Positions 9,300 through 18,324 of a stretch of DNA of 64,000 bases are shown here, piece after piece. Location of the stretch: NCBI GenBank assembly GCA_039818345.1, contig JBCBUC010000018.1:14911-78910 (forward strand). The letters run 5' to 3'. Every line of letters begins with the position of its first letter. The first letter of the stretch is position 1. The position numbers and the translations under genes are program-made. The notes beneath the pieces are model-generated. The model had not been told where the DNA came from and made no database searches. It saw only the letters and a list, made by a program, of their open reading frames with translations. Source of the stretch: Parvularcula sp039818345. GTDB taxonomy: Bacteria; Pseudomonadota; Alphaproteobacteria; Caulobacterales; Parvularculaceae.

Positions 9300-10088
9300 A
9301 TGAACGGTGTGTTGCAAAACCTACGGCAGCAACTGCACCGCCAATTGGATCCAGACGGATTTGACCACGGCGGGATGTCCCCCCTCAACTTCGCCATCCT
9401 TTTGTTTGTCATCGCCGCGGTGGTGCTGGGTCTGCTGGCAACTGAGCCCACTTTTTTGCCCGAACAGCGAGGGTTGCTTGCTCATATTGAGCGGGGGATC
9501 CTTGTGTTCTTCACCATCGAGTTGGCGGCGAGATTTTGGGTGTCAGGGCTCAACCCTCGGTTCCGGGGAGTAAAAGGCGCGATTCGCTTTTGTACGCGCT
9601 GGGCGACTCTCACGGATATCATTGTTATTCTTCCTCTTTTCATCGATTTCGAGGGAGGATGGTTGACCATCTTTCGTGTCTTTCGCTTGGTGCGCCTCTT
9701 TCAGCTGGCGCAGATTCCAGCGGCGTCCAAGGCCCTTCGCGCCTTTCGCTCGGCGCTCCGCTCGCATTGGTTCGAGCTCGCGTTCACCGCCATTATGGGC
9801 GCAGGCCTTTTGCTCGGCTCGTCGGTCGCCCTTTACCTCATCGAGGGCAGGCTCCAGCCGGAGGTTTTTGGGTCGGTTCCACGCGCGATCTGGTGGAGCG
9901 TTGTCACGTTCACCACGGTTGGATACGGAGACGCCGTGCCGATCACCCCGTTAGGCCGCGTGGTTGCAGGCTTTCATGCGATCGCAGGGCTTGCAGTAAT
10001 CGCCATGTTCACCGGCATCGTTGCCTCCTCGCTCACCGAAACGGCGGAGAAACGAAACAATGATAACCACGGCCCACCCAAACCCTAG
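9300..10088 (+). CDS. voltage-gated potassium channel
   Basis: A 262-residue six-helix Kv-type channel. A hydrophobic S1 (residues 27-47), S2-S3, an arginine-rich S4 voltage sensor (RVFRLVRLFQL, 126-136), a pore helix and the selectivity filter TTVGYGD (205-211) followed by S6 are visible. No cytoplasmic RCK or cyclic-nucleotide domain follows; the tail is short and polar. Start at 9300 is preferred because GGGAGG lies just upstream; an ATG at 9267 is an alternative. Confidence 0.93.
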   Translation: MNGVLQNLRQQLHRQLDPDGFDHGGMSPLNFAILLFVIAAVVLGLLATEPTFLPEQRGLLAHIERGILVFFTIELAARFWVSGLNPRFRGVKGAIRFCTRWATLTDIIVILPLFIDFEGGWLTIFRVFRLVRLFQLAQIPAASKALRAFRSALRSHWFELAFTAIMGAGLLLGSSVALYLIEGRLQPEVFGSVPRAIWWSVVTFTTVGYGDAVPITPLGRVVAGFHAIAGLAVIAMFTGIVASSLTETAEKRNNDNHGPPKP

Positions 10089-10145
10089 ACGTGGAGGGAT
10101 GTTCGCCGTTATGCCGCCCCCTCTGACACGAGAGCGAGTAAAGCA

Positions 10146-11462
10146 ATGCGCGTTGCGATGATTGGCACTGGATATGTCGGCCTGGTGTCGGGAGCCTGTT
10201 TCTCAGATTTCGGCCATGACGTCATTTGCGTCGACAAAGATGCAGCCAAGATCGATCGATTGCTGCAAGGCGTCATGCCTATCTACGAGCCGGGCCTCGA
10301 TCAGCTTGTCGCCAACAATGTCGAGGCTGGTCGCCTCTCCTTCACCACCGATATCGCCGAAGCAGTGCCCAACGTCGATGCTGTTTTTATCGCAGTGGGA
10401 ACACCGTCCCGTCGTGGTGATGGGCATGCGGATCTTTCCTTTGTTTATGCTGCTGCCGAAGAAATCGCCAAAAATATTGACGGCTACACAGTGGTCGTGA
10501 CGAAATCCACCGTGCCCGTTGGAACAGGCGCCGAGGTGGAGAACGTGATTAAGAAAACCCGACCTGAATTTGTTCAGGGAAAGGATTTTTCCGTCGCCTC
10601 AAATCCGGAGTTTTTACGTGAAGGCGCAGCAATTAATGACTTTAAGAGGCCAGACCGTGTGGTTGTTGGCACCGAGGACGAAAAAGCCATCCATGTGATG
10701 CGAGAACTCTACAGGCCTCTTTTTCTCAACGAAACGCCGATCCTCTTCACCAGTCGTCCGACATCGGAATTGATCAAATACGCGGCCAACGCGTTTCTTG
10801 CGACTAAGATCACGTTCATCAATGAAATCTCTGATCTTTGTGAAAAGGTCGGCGCCGATGTACAACAAGTGGCCAAGGGCATCGGTCTTGATGGACGCAT
10901 CGGGTCTAAATTCCTGCATGCAGGACCTGGATATGGCGGCTCATGCTTTCCTAAAGACACCCTCGCTCTGACCCGCACTGCTGAACAATCTGGTGCCCCT
11001 CTTCGAATTGTTGACGCAGTCGTGACGTCAAATGCAGAGCGGAAGAAAAGCATGGCGCAGCGGGTGCTCACAGCCCTTGGGCCAGACCCGAAAGGCAAGA
11101 CCGTCGCTGTCCTTGGGCTGACCTTCAAGCCGAACACAGATGATATGCGGGACAGCCCAAGCCTCGATATCATCCCTATGCTGCAAGACGCAGGTGTAAC
11201 CGTCAGGGCCCATGACCCTGAAGGCATGGACGAGGCGCGTGGGCATTTTACGGACGTGATGTTTTGCGACGGGCCTTACCATGCCATGGAAGGCGCGGAT
11301 GCAGCCGTGATCATCACCGAATGGGACACTTACCGCGCCCTTGACCTTCGGCGCACGAAGGACCTTCTTCGCTCGCCCATTCTGGTCGATCTCCGCAACG
11401 TCTATGATCCAGCGACCATGCGCGAGCACGGTTTCACCTACAGCTCCATCGGCCGTGCATAA
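10146..11462 (+). CDS. ugd: UDP-glucose 6-dehydrogenase
   Basis: A 438-residue enzyme of usual length that oxidises UDP-glucose to UDP-glucuronate with NAD, feeding polysaccharide synthesis. The N-terminal MIGTGYVGLVSG is the NAD-binding loop, VGTPSRRGDGHADLS and STVPVGTG are family motifs, and GYGGSCFPKD carries the catalytic cysteine near residue 267. It sits opposite a complete rhamnose nucleotide operon, which suggests a surface-polysaccharide locus. Confidence 0.96.
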   Translation: MRVAMIGTGYVGLVSGACFSDFGHDVICVDKDAAKIDRLLQGVMPIYEPGLDQLVANNVEAGRLSFTTDIAEAVPNVDAVFIAVGTPSRRGDGHADLSFVYAAAEEIAKNIDGYTVVVTKSTVPVGTGAEVENVIKKTRPEFVQGKDFSVASNPEFLREGAAINDFKRPDRVVVGTEDEKAIHVMRELYRPLFLNETPILFTSRPTSELIKYAANAFLATKITFINEISDLCEKVGADVQQVAKGIGLDGRIGSKFLHAGPGYGGSCFPKDTLALTRTAEQSGAPLRIVDAVVTSNAERKKSMAQRVLTALGPDPKGKTVAVLGLTFKPNTDDMRDSPSLDIIPMLQDAGVTVRAHDPEGMDEARGHFTDVMFCDGPYHAMEGADAAVIITEWDTYRALDLRRTKDLLRSPILVDLRNVYDPATMREHGFTYSSIGRA

Positions 11463-11484
11463 GCACGGCTAAAGCGCCGATGAT

Positions 11485-12351
11485 TTATCCGTGCTCAGCC
11501 ACATCGAGCAGATAGCCTCTGTAGTCGTTCTTGAATGCCTCAGCGAGGCGCACAAGTTCGTCTTTCGATATGAAGCCTTTTCTGAAGGCGACTTCTTCCG
11601 GACACGCTATTTTGAACCGTTGACGTTCTTCAAGCGTCTGAACGAACTGGCTGGCTTGAAGAAGCCCGCTGAAGGTACCAGCATCAAGCCAAGCCGTGCC
11701 GCGCGCCAGCCGAGAGACCCTGAGGTCACCGCGCTGTAAATAAGCATCGTTGACTGACGTGATTTCTAATTCTCCGCGTGCTGAAGGCTCAACAGCCTTT
11801 GCGATTTCCGTCACGTCTTGGTCGTAGAAATAAAGCCCGGTTACAGCCCAATCACTTTTTGGATCGGACGGCTTTTCTTCGATCGAGATCGCGCGGCCAT
11901 CATCATCAATCTCCACAACACCGAACGCTTGTGGATCGGGCACGCGATAGGCAAAGACCACCGCACCCGAGGTGATGTTTCCTGCTTGGGCAAGCTCGCC
12001 AGAAAGACCAGCGCCATAAAACATGTTGTCGCCCAAAGCGAGGGCACAAGGGGCACCGGCGATAAACTCCTCACCAATGATAAAGGCCTCGGCCAAACCG
12101 CGTGGCTCGTCCTGGACTGCGAACTCAAACCGGACGCCCCAAGACTCGCCCGTCCCCAAGAGCTCCTGATAAAGAGGAAGAGCCTGCGGCGTGGAAATGA
12201 TCAAAATGTCCCGAATACCGGCAAGCATCAACGTGGTGATCGGATGGTACACCATGGGCTTGTCATAAACCGGCAGCAGTTGTTTCGAGACCGCGCGGGT
12301 GATGGGGTACAAACGAGTCCCGTGTCCACCAGCCAGAATAATGCCCTTCAT
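11485..12351 (-). CDS. rmlA: glucose-1-phosphate thymidylyltransferase
   Basis: A 288-residue enzyme making dTDP-glucose, the first step of dTDP-L-rhamnose synthesis. The N-terminus GGHGTRLYPITRAVSKQLLP is the nucleotidyltransferase signature, and LALGDNMFYG contains the metal-binding aspartate. It is the last gene of the rmlC-B-D-A operon and overlaps rmlD by ATGA. Confidence 0.96.
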   Translation of the reverse strand: MKGIILAGGHGTRLYPITRAVSKQLLPVYDKPMVYHPITTLMLAGIRDILIISTPQALPLYQELLGTGESWGVRFEFAVQDEPRGLAEAFIIGEEFIAGAPCALALGDNMFYGAGLSGELAQAGNITSGAVVFAYRVPDPQAFGVVEIDDDGRAISIEEKPSDPKSDWAVTGLYFYDQDVTEIAKAVEPSARGELEITSVNDAYLQRGDLRVSRLARGTAWLDAGTFSGLLQASQFVQTLEERQRFKIACPEEVAFRKGFISKDELVRLAEAFKNDYRGYLLDVAEHG

Positions 12352-13244
12352 GATGGAGCCCCCTCCTTTAAAACATCAGTGACAATCGCGCCCACAGGTT
12401 CGCGCCAATCAGCTAAGATGACGTCAAAAGCGTTTCGTAGTTTCGTAGTATCGAGCACGGAATAAGCAGGACGGGTCGCCTTGGTGGGATACTCCGCCGT
12501 GGTGATCGGCATGACCGATGCTGACGGGCCACCTTGCGCTGCGCTTTCCTCGAATATCGCTTGAGCAAAGTCCGCCCAACTCGCCTCGCCCGCCGCGACC
12601 AAGTGGTAGAGACCGAATGGCGCGCCATCACCCGAACCAACAATAGACTGGGCGACCGTCAGGAGTGTCTCAGCGATGGTATCGGAACTCGTCGGTGCGC
12701 CCCGTTGGTCGTCGACGACACGCAACTCATCATGGCTCGCGGCCACCCGCAACATGGTCTTGAGGAAGTTTTTGCCGGTGGAGCCATAGACCCAAGCGGT
12801 CCGCGCTATGATATGCTTTGGGTTAGCCGCGACCACCGCGTCTTCCCCCGCGAGCTTGCTTTCTCCGTATACGCCAAGAGGCGCCGTGGGATCATCTTCC
12901 CGGTAGGGTCTGGTACCACTACCATCAAAAACATAATCTGTTGACAGATGGATGAGCGGGATACCCGCATCGGCCGTCACCTCAGCAAGATGACGCGGAC
13001 CTGCTTCGTTTGCGGCGAACGCCGCATCGCGCTCATCTTCGGCTTGGTCGACCGCGGTGTAGGCTGCCGCGTTGATCACGACGTGGGGTTTGAACGACGC
13101 AACTGCTTTAGCGACGCTGTCCTTGTCAGTGATATCGACGTTAGGCCGACCGTGAAGACCAACCGTCACATCGCTCGGTGCCATCGTCGCCAGGCTTTGC
13201 GCAACCTGACCACTTTCACCGGCCACAAAGAGACGGAGTGCCAT
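12348..13244 (-). CDS. rmlD: dTDP-4-dehydrorhamnose reductase
   Basis: A 298-residue extended short-chain dehydrogenase performing the final NADPH-dependent reduction to dTDP-L-rhamnose. Visible signatures are the N-terminal VAGESGQVAQSL loop, INAAAYTAVDQAEDE, and HLSTDYVFDG followed by YGESKLAGE with the catalytic Tyr and Lys. It overlaps rmlB by TGATG and rmlA by ATGA, so the genes are translationally coupled. Confidence 0.95.
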   Translation of the reverse strand: MALRLFVAGESGQVAQSLATMAPSDVTVGLHGRPNVDITDKDSVAKAVASFKPHVVINAAAYTAVDQAEDERDAAFAANEAGPRHLAEVTADAGIPLIHLSTDYVFDGSGTRPYREDDPTAPLGVYGESKLAGEDAVVAANPKHIIARTAWVYGSTGKNFLKTMLRVAASHDELRVVDDQRGAPTSSDTIAETLLTVAQSIVGSGDGAPFGLYHLVAAGEASWADFAQAIFEESAAQGGPSASVMPITTAEYPTKATRPAYSVLDTTKLRNAFDVILADWREPVGAIVTDVLKEGAPS

Positions 13245-14302
13245 CAGCCCTTATCCTTCAAAAGGCCAAGACGTTCTCCGCCATAAACGCCCTTCGTCAA
13301 CGGCTCCCACCAGTCAGCATGATCAAGATACCAACGAATGGTTTCAGAAATCCCGGTATCAAAGTTATGCTTGGCTTTCCAACCGAGTTCCTTTTCGATC
13401 TTTGTAGCATCGATCGCATAACGATGATCATGGCCTGGACGGTCTGTCACATAGGTGATGAGTGATCGCCGTGAATCTGATCCTGGGTGATGCTCATCCA
13501 AAGCATCACAAATCGTATGGACCACCTCGAGATTGGTGCGTTCATTCCGGCCACCAACATTATACTTCTCGCCTAAGCGGCCATTGAGAAGGACCATGAC
13601 CAAGGCGCGAGCATGATCCTCGACATGAAGCCAATCGCGAATGTTGCTGCCATCACCATAAACCGGCAAGGGCTGTCGGCTGAGGCCCTTTAAGATCATC
13701 AGCGGGATCAGTTTCTCAGGAAACTGGAAGGGGCCGTAATTGTTGGAGCAGTTGGAGATCACAACAGGCAGGCCGTAGGTCCGCCCCCAGGCCACCACCA
13801 AGTGATCAGATGCCGCTTTGGAGGCAGAATAGGGTGACGACGGATCGTAAGGCGTGGTTTCTTCAAAGAGACCCTCAGGACCAAGCGACCCATAGACCTC
13901 GTCCGTCGAAATATGGTGGAATCGGAAGTTGTCGCGCGCCTCTCCCGAAAGCCCATCGTAATACCCGCGCGCGACTTCGAGCATCACCATCGTGCCAACG
14001 ATATTCGTATCGATAAAGTCCTTGGCCCCACTGATCGATCGATCAACATGCGACTCGGCCGCCAAGTGCATCACATGCGTTGGTTTCTCATCGTCAAAGA
14101 CCGTCTTGATGGCTTCCGACTGACAGATATCAGCCTGATAAAAACGATATCGCTGACTGGAGGAGATGCTCGCCAGGGAGTCGAGATTTGCTGCGTATGT
14201 TAATTTATCGACGTTGATGACTTCCGCGTCGGTCTCTTCGATCAGATAGCGGATGACCGCCGATCCGATGAACCCCGCGCCGCCAGTAACCAGGATACGC
14301 AT
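13244..14302 (-). CDS. rmlB: dTDP-glucose 4,6-dehydratase
   Basis: A 352-residue enzyme converting dTDP-glucose to dTDP-4-keto-6-deoxyglucose. ILVTGGAGFIGSAVIRY is the NAD-binding loop; FHHISTDEVYGSLG and YSASKAASDHLV carry the Thr-Asp and Tyr-Lys catalytic residues, and SNNYGPFQFPEKLIPL is a dehydratase signature. It lies 14 bases after rmlC in the same operon. Confidence 0.96.
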   Translation of the reverse strand: MRILVTGGAGFIGSAVIRYLIEETDAEVINVDKLTYAANLDSLASISSSQRYRFYQADICQSEAIKTVFDDEKPTHVMHLAAESHVDRSISGAKDFIDTNIVGTMVMLEVARGYYDGLSGEARDNFRFHHISTDEVYGSLGPEGLFEETTPYDPSSPYSASKAASDHLVVAWGRTYGLPVVISNCSNNYGPFQFPEKLIPLMILKGLSRQPLPVYGDGSNIRDWLHVEDHARALVMVLLNGRLGEKYNVGGRNERTNLEVVHTICDALDEHHPGSDSRRSLITYVTDRPGHDHRYAIDATKIEKELGWKAKHNFDTGISETIRWYLDHADWWEPLTKGVYGGERLGLLKDKG

Positions 14303-14316
14303 GGCTGAAGCCTCCT

Positions 14317-14877
14317 TTAGGCTTGGTACGTGAAATAGGGAGGCAAATCTGCCAACCGTGGATGTTTGGTGTCTTTGTCGGAAAGAACGGGGGCTTTATC
14401 GCCAAGCCCCCAGTCAATGCCGAGGTCAGGGTCATCCCAAGCGAGGCCGCGATCGGCATCAGGATCGTAAAACCCTGTAACCTTATACTGAACTTCTGTA
14501 TTCGGCTCGAGGGTGACAAAAGCATGGGCGAAACCGACAGGGACCCAGTATTGCTCGCCGCCTTCTGCTGTCAGCTCGGCCGAGACATGCTGGCCGAAGG
14601 TGGGAGAACCCACGCGGATATCCACCGCCACGTCGAGAATGCGGCCAGCGGTACAGCGCACGAGTTTCCCCTGCGGCGATGGATCAATCTGGAAATGCAG
14701 GCCCCGCAACGTGCCAACTGTCGCAGAAAGGGAGTGATTGTCTTGGACAAACTGACCATCAATGCCGGCCTCGGCGTATCGGGTCACATGGAAGGTTTCG
14801 GAGAAAAAGCCCCGGTGATCGCCAAACTTCTTGGGCCGAACCAGAATAACGTCTGGTATCGCTTGTGGTTCAAACAT
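14317..14877 (-). CDS. rmlC: dTDP-4-dehydrorhamnose 3,5-epimerase
   Basis: A 186-residue cupin epimerase, first gene of the rhamnose operon. RGFFSETFH, DNHSLSATVGTLRGLHFQ (catalytic His) and EGGEQYWVPVGFAHAF are typical. Together with rmlB, rmlD and rmlA it gives a full path from glucose-1-phosphate to dTDP-L-rhamnose for a surface glycan. Confidence 0.95.
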   Translation of the reverse strand: MFEPQAIPDVILVRPKKFGDHRGFFSETFHVTRYAEAGIDGQFVQDNHSLSATVGTLRGLHFQIDPSPQGKLVRCTAGRILDVAVDIRVGSPTFGQHVSAELTAEGGEQYWVPVGFAHAFVTLEPNTEVQYKVTGFYDPDADRGLAWDDPDLGIDWGLGDKAPVLSDKDTKHPRLADLPPYFTYQA

Positions 14878-14962
14878 AGATCGCGCTCCGCTCTCGTCCC
14901 CTTAGGGGGTCGATATGAGCGAGAAAACCCTAAGGAAACGAAGAACAGAGCGCAGATTCAGA

Positions 14963-16111
14963 TTAGTCGAAGGTCACGCCTGCGCGGGTGTGCAATCGGT
15001 CAATCAATTTTGCGCCCAAAGCAGCTCCTGGTGTTTGGATTCCGCCTTCGCCTTCAGGGATATCCTCGTTCAGGCATCGTGCCACTTCCGAGATAATTTT
15101 GGACGTCGAGCCATAGCCGGGGTCTTTGTCGCCGCGGACGACTGTTTCGTGCCGCGAGCCGTCAGCTGACACCGCGACAAGCGCCAGCTCGTAAAAGCCA
15201 TTTTCGCGCTCTTCTTTTGATGGGCCTTCGCCAGGCTTTGGGCCGTCGTCACTGGACAAGCTGTTGTCGGCCGCCATGGCATCGGCCATTTTTTTGCCGT
15301 CATCGCCAGGTCCGGTGACCACCATCTCGTCATAGACAAGACTTTCGCCATGGCGAAAGCCGGTCAAATAGTTGGTCCGGTGAACATTTTTGGTATTGAT
15401 CGATGCCATGATGAAAGGCGCGAGCCACGTATTTTCATCATCATCGTGACGAACGCTGCGCGGATCAGGTTGGTCTGGCCCCTTAAAATCACCACACAGC
15501 GAAAAGGGGTTCACGAGATCTTGCATCACCTGGGGATCACTGAAGGCAGCTTTCATTGTCGCCTTAAAGCTCGCCGCGGTACCGCCAGAGAACGTGCCTT
15601 GCATCGCTTTAACCAGCAGTTTCACGCGCTCAGCTGGCTTGCCTGTGGCGGCAATCGCTTTGTCTTGAACATGCCAGACGCCGAGGTCAGAAGGGATTGA
15701 GTCAAAGCCGCAAGAAAAGAGGATGCGTGCACCTGAAGCCTTCGCTGCCTCATGGGACTCGCGGATCTTCGCCGCCATCCAGGCAGGCTCACCGCAGAGA
15801 TCGCAATAATCTGTGCCCGTCTCGATACAAGCCTTGAGCAGCTTCTCACCGTAAAGTTGGTAAGGGCCTGTCAGTGTTAGGATGGTTTTTCCGCGTTCGG
15901 CCATCTCCTTGAGCGAAGCCTCGTCATCAGCATCAGCGATCACAATCGGGGTATCGCCGAGACCCATCTCTTCGCGCACCTCTTCCAGTTTGGCCTGATT
16001 TCGGCCTGCCATGGCAAAGCTAGGTGCTCCCGATTGACCGAGATACTCCGCCACCAGACGGCCGGTGAAACCACTCGCGCCATAGACAATGGTATCAAAT
16101 TCCTTGGCCAT
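14963..16111 (-). CDS. saccharopine dehydrogenase-like NAD(P)-binding protein
   Basis: A 382-residue protein beginning with a Rossmann fold (IVYGASGFTGRLVAEYLG). CDLCGEPAWMAAKIRESHEAA and LFSCGFDSIPSDLGVWHVQD are features of the saccharopine-dehydrogenase-like / trans-acting enoyl reductase family. True lysine-pathway saccharopine dehydrogenase is unlikely; members of this branch act on lipid or polyketide chains in some bacteria. The substrate is not known and the flanking genes do not settle it. Confidence 0.85.
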   Translation of the reverse strand: MAKEFDTIVYGASGFTGRLVAEYLGQSGAPSFAMAGRNQAKLEEVREEMGLGDTPIVIADADDEASLKEMAERGKTILTLTGPYQLYGEKLLKACIETGTDYCDLCGEPAWMAAKIRESHEAAKASGARILFSCGFDSIPSDLGVWHVQDKAIAATGKPAERVKLLVKAMQGTFSGGTAASFKATMKAAFSDPQVMQDLVNPFSLCGDFKGPDQPDPRSVRHDDDENTWLAPFIMASINTKNVHRTNYLTGFRHGESLVYDEMVVTGPGDDGKKMADAMAADNSLSSDDGPKPGEGPSKEERENGFYELALVAVSADGSRHETVVRGDKDPGYGSTSKIISEVARCLNEDIPEGEGGIQTPGAALGAKLIDRLHTRAGVTFD

Positions 16112-16176
16112 AAATCCTCCTTGGATATGTGCTTATTAACCCTTGCTTGAACCAGCTAAGGGGCACGGAGCAAGGG

Positions 16177-18324
16177 TCAAGCGCTTCTTGCAACCTTGAG
16201 CCAGGCGGCCTCGTCCCAAATCTCTAGGCCAAGCTCCTGTGCCTTTTTTCCTTTCGAGCCAGCACCCTCACCCGCGACCACAATGTCGGTCTTTTTAGAG
16301 ACAGAGCTCACGACCCGGGCGCCAAGGCGCACCGCAATGGCTTTGGCCTCATCCCGCGTCATTTCTGAAAGACCGCCCGTGAAGACGATGCTCTTGTCAA
16401 CAAGCGGGCCTTCCTCGCTCTTTTCTTCAGGCGCTTCTGGATCCAGCTCATCGAAGAGACGCGCAAGCAGCGCCGCGCTGCGCTCATCCGCAAAAAAAGC
16501 AGTGAGCGCGTCCGCCACAGTTTCCCCAAGCCCGTCAATACCGATCAATTCATCGCGAGCGGTCGTGGCCTCATCCTGCAGTTTCGTGCCGAGCTGCATA
16601 AAAGCTTCCGATGAGGGGTAGCGGTCAGCCAGCGTGGCGGACGTGACAGCGCCAATATGGCGAATGCCCAACGCGGCGATCACCCGCGCAAGGGGGCGCG
16701 TCCGGGCTTCTTCAATCGACGCCATGAGGTTATCGAGCGACTTTTGGTTCGTGACCTCTTTGGTCCAAGTCGGCGCTTTGGTCTTATAGGTGACTTTTTT
16801 ATAGCTATGAAGGTCCGACGTTCCCTGAATATTGAAGGCCCCTTCACGCTCTCTCATCGGGAGCGTAAAAACCTCTGCGGGTTCACGGATCATATGGCGC
16901 CGGAACAGATCTTCGACTTGTCGCTCACCAAGACCGTCGATATCCATTGCCCCTTTTGAGACGAAGTGCTTGAGCTTTTCGAGGCTCTGCGCAGCACAAT
17001 TGAAACCGCCGGTACATCGCCGAACGACATCCCGCTCGCCCGTGCGCGGATTAACGTCGCGAACAGCTGGTGAGCCGCAAACGGGGCATGTTTCGGGAAA
17101 CGGGAAGGATTTGGCTCCCCTTTTCCGCTTGCCCTTATCGACGTTCAAAATCTGCGGGATCACATCACCGGCGCGTTGTACCGTCACGGTATCGCCTTCA
17201 CGAATGTCGAGGCGCTCAATTTCGTCTTGGTTATGAAGGGTTGCGTTAGAGACAACGACGCCGCCCACCGTGACCGGGGCCAGCCGCGCGATGGGTGTGA
17301 GTGCACCTGTCCGGCCCACTTGAATTTCGATCCGCTCTAGGATGGTTGTGGCTTTCTCAGCTGGAAATTTATGTGCGATGGCCCAGCGCGGTGCGCGACC
17401 GATAAAGCCGAGGCGTTCTTGATAGTCGAGGCGATCCACTTTGTAGACCACGCCGTCAATATCATAATCGAGGCTCGCTCGCTGCTCTTCAATCGAACGG
17501 TAATGGGCGAGTGCTTCGTCCACGGAATTGCATCGCTTCGCTAAGGGGTTTGGGGGAAAGCCGAGTTCTTCGAGCGCGTCAGACTTTCCTGAGAATGTCT
17601 CAGCAATGGATGCCGACATCTCGCCTGTGCCGTGGGTGAAAAAGCGCAGCGGACGGCTCGCTGTCACCATGTGGTCCTTTTGACGCAAAGACCCCGCAGC
17701 CGCGTTGCGCGGATTGGCGAAGGTCTTTTCCCCTGCGCGCGCAAAGCCTTCGTTCATCTCAGTAAACGCGGTTTTTGAGATATAAACCTCGCCGCGCACC
17801 TCTAAGACATCGGGCGCACCCGTCACGGTCGCCGGTATATCATCAAGCGTTCGAAGGTTCCGCGTCACATCCTCACCGATGGTCCCATCACCGCGGGTAG
17901 CGCCAACCATCAATCTTCCGTGCTCGTAGCGAAGGCTCGCCGAAAGCCCGTCGATCTTGGGCTCAGCCATGAGAGCCACCGGCTCATCGTCTTGAAGGCC
18001 AAGAAAGCGGCGAACCTTCGCGACAAAATCATGGACATCGTCGTCCGAAAACGCGTTGTCGAGCGACAGCATGGGCTCGGCATGCCGCACCTTCGCAAAG
18101 CGTCCCGTGGGCGCAGAGCCAACCTTGTCCGACGGGCTGTCGCGCCGCTTAAGGTGCGGGAAATGCTCTTCGAGCGCTTTGTTCTCGGCACGGAGCGCAT
18201 CATACGCCGCATCGGTCATGATGGGATCGGCGTCTTCATAGGCCCGATCCGCTTGGGCCATGGTTTCAGCGATGGCTTTGAGACGTGCCTTCGCCGCCTT
18301 TTCGGTCGGCATCTTATCCGCCAC
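16177..18324 (-). CDS. ligA: NAD-dependent DNA ligase
   Basis: A 715-residue replicative DNA ligase. The adenylated lysine is K123 in EPKIDGLSASL; the OB fold, the four-cysteine zinc finger (CPVCGSP...RRCTGGFNC), helix-hairpin-helix repeats and the C-terminal BRCT domain (IVFTGGLSEM...) follow in the usual order. The start overlaps the recN stop by one base, an arrangement common in Alphaproteobacteria. Confidence 0.97.
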   Translation of the reverse strand: MADKMPTEKAAKARLKAIAETMAQADRAYEDADPIMTDAAYDALRAENKALEEHFPHLKRRDSPSDKVGSAPTGRFAKVRHAEPMLSLDNAFSDDDVHDFVAKVRRFLGLQDDEPVALMAEPKIDGLSASLRYEHGRLMVGATRGDGTIGEDVTRNLRTLDDIPATVTGAPDVLEVRGEVYISKTAFTEMNEGFARAGEKTFANPRNAAAGSLRQKDHMVTASRPLRFFTHGTGEMSASIAETFSGKSDALEELGFPPNPLAKRCNSVDEALAHYRSIEEQRASLDYDIDGVVYKVDRLDYQERLGFIGRAPRWAIAHKFPAEKATTILERIEIQVGRTGALTPIARLAPVTVGGVVVSNATLHNQDEIERLDIREGDTVTVQRAGDVIPQILNVDKGKRKRGAKSFPFPETCPVCGSPAVRDVNPRTGERDVVRRCTGGFNCAAQSLEKLKHFVSKGAMDIDGLGERQVEDLFRRHMIREPAEVFTLPMREREGAFNIQGTSDLHSYKKVTYKTKAPTWTKEVTNQKSLDNLMASIEEARTRPLARVIAALGIRHIGAVTSATLADRYPSSEAFMQLGTKLQDEATTARDELIGIDGLGETVADALTAFFADERSAALLARLFDELDPEAPEEKSEEGPLVDKSIVFTGGLSEMTRDEAKAIAVRLGARVVSSVSKKTDIVVAGEGAGSKGKKAQELGLEIWDEAAWLKVARSA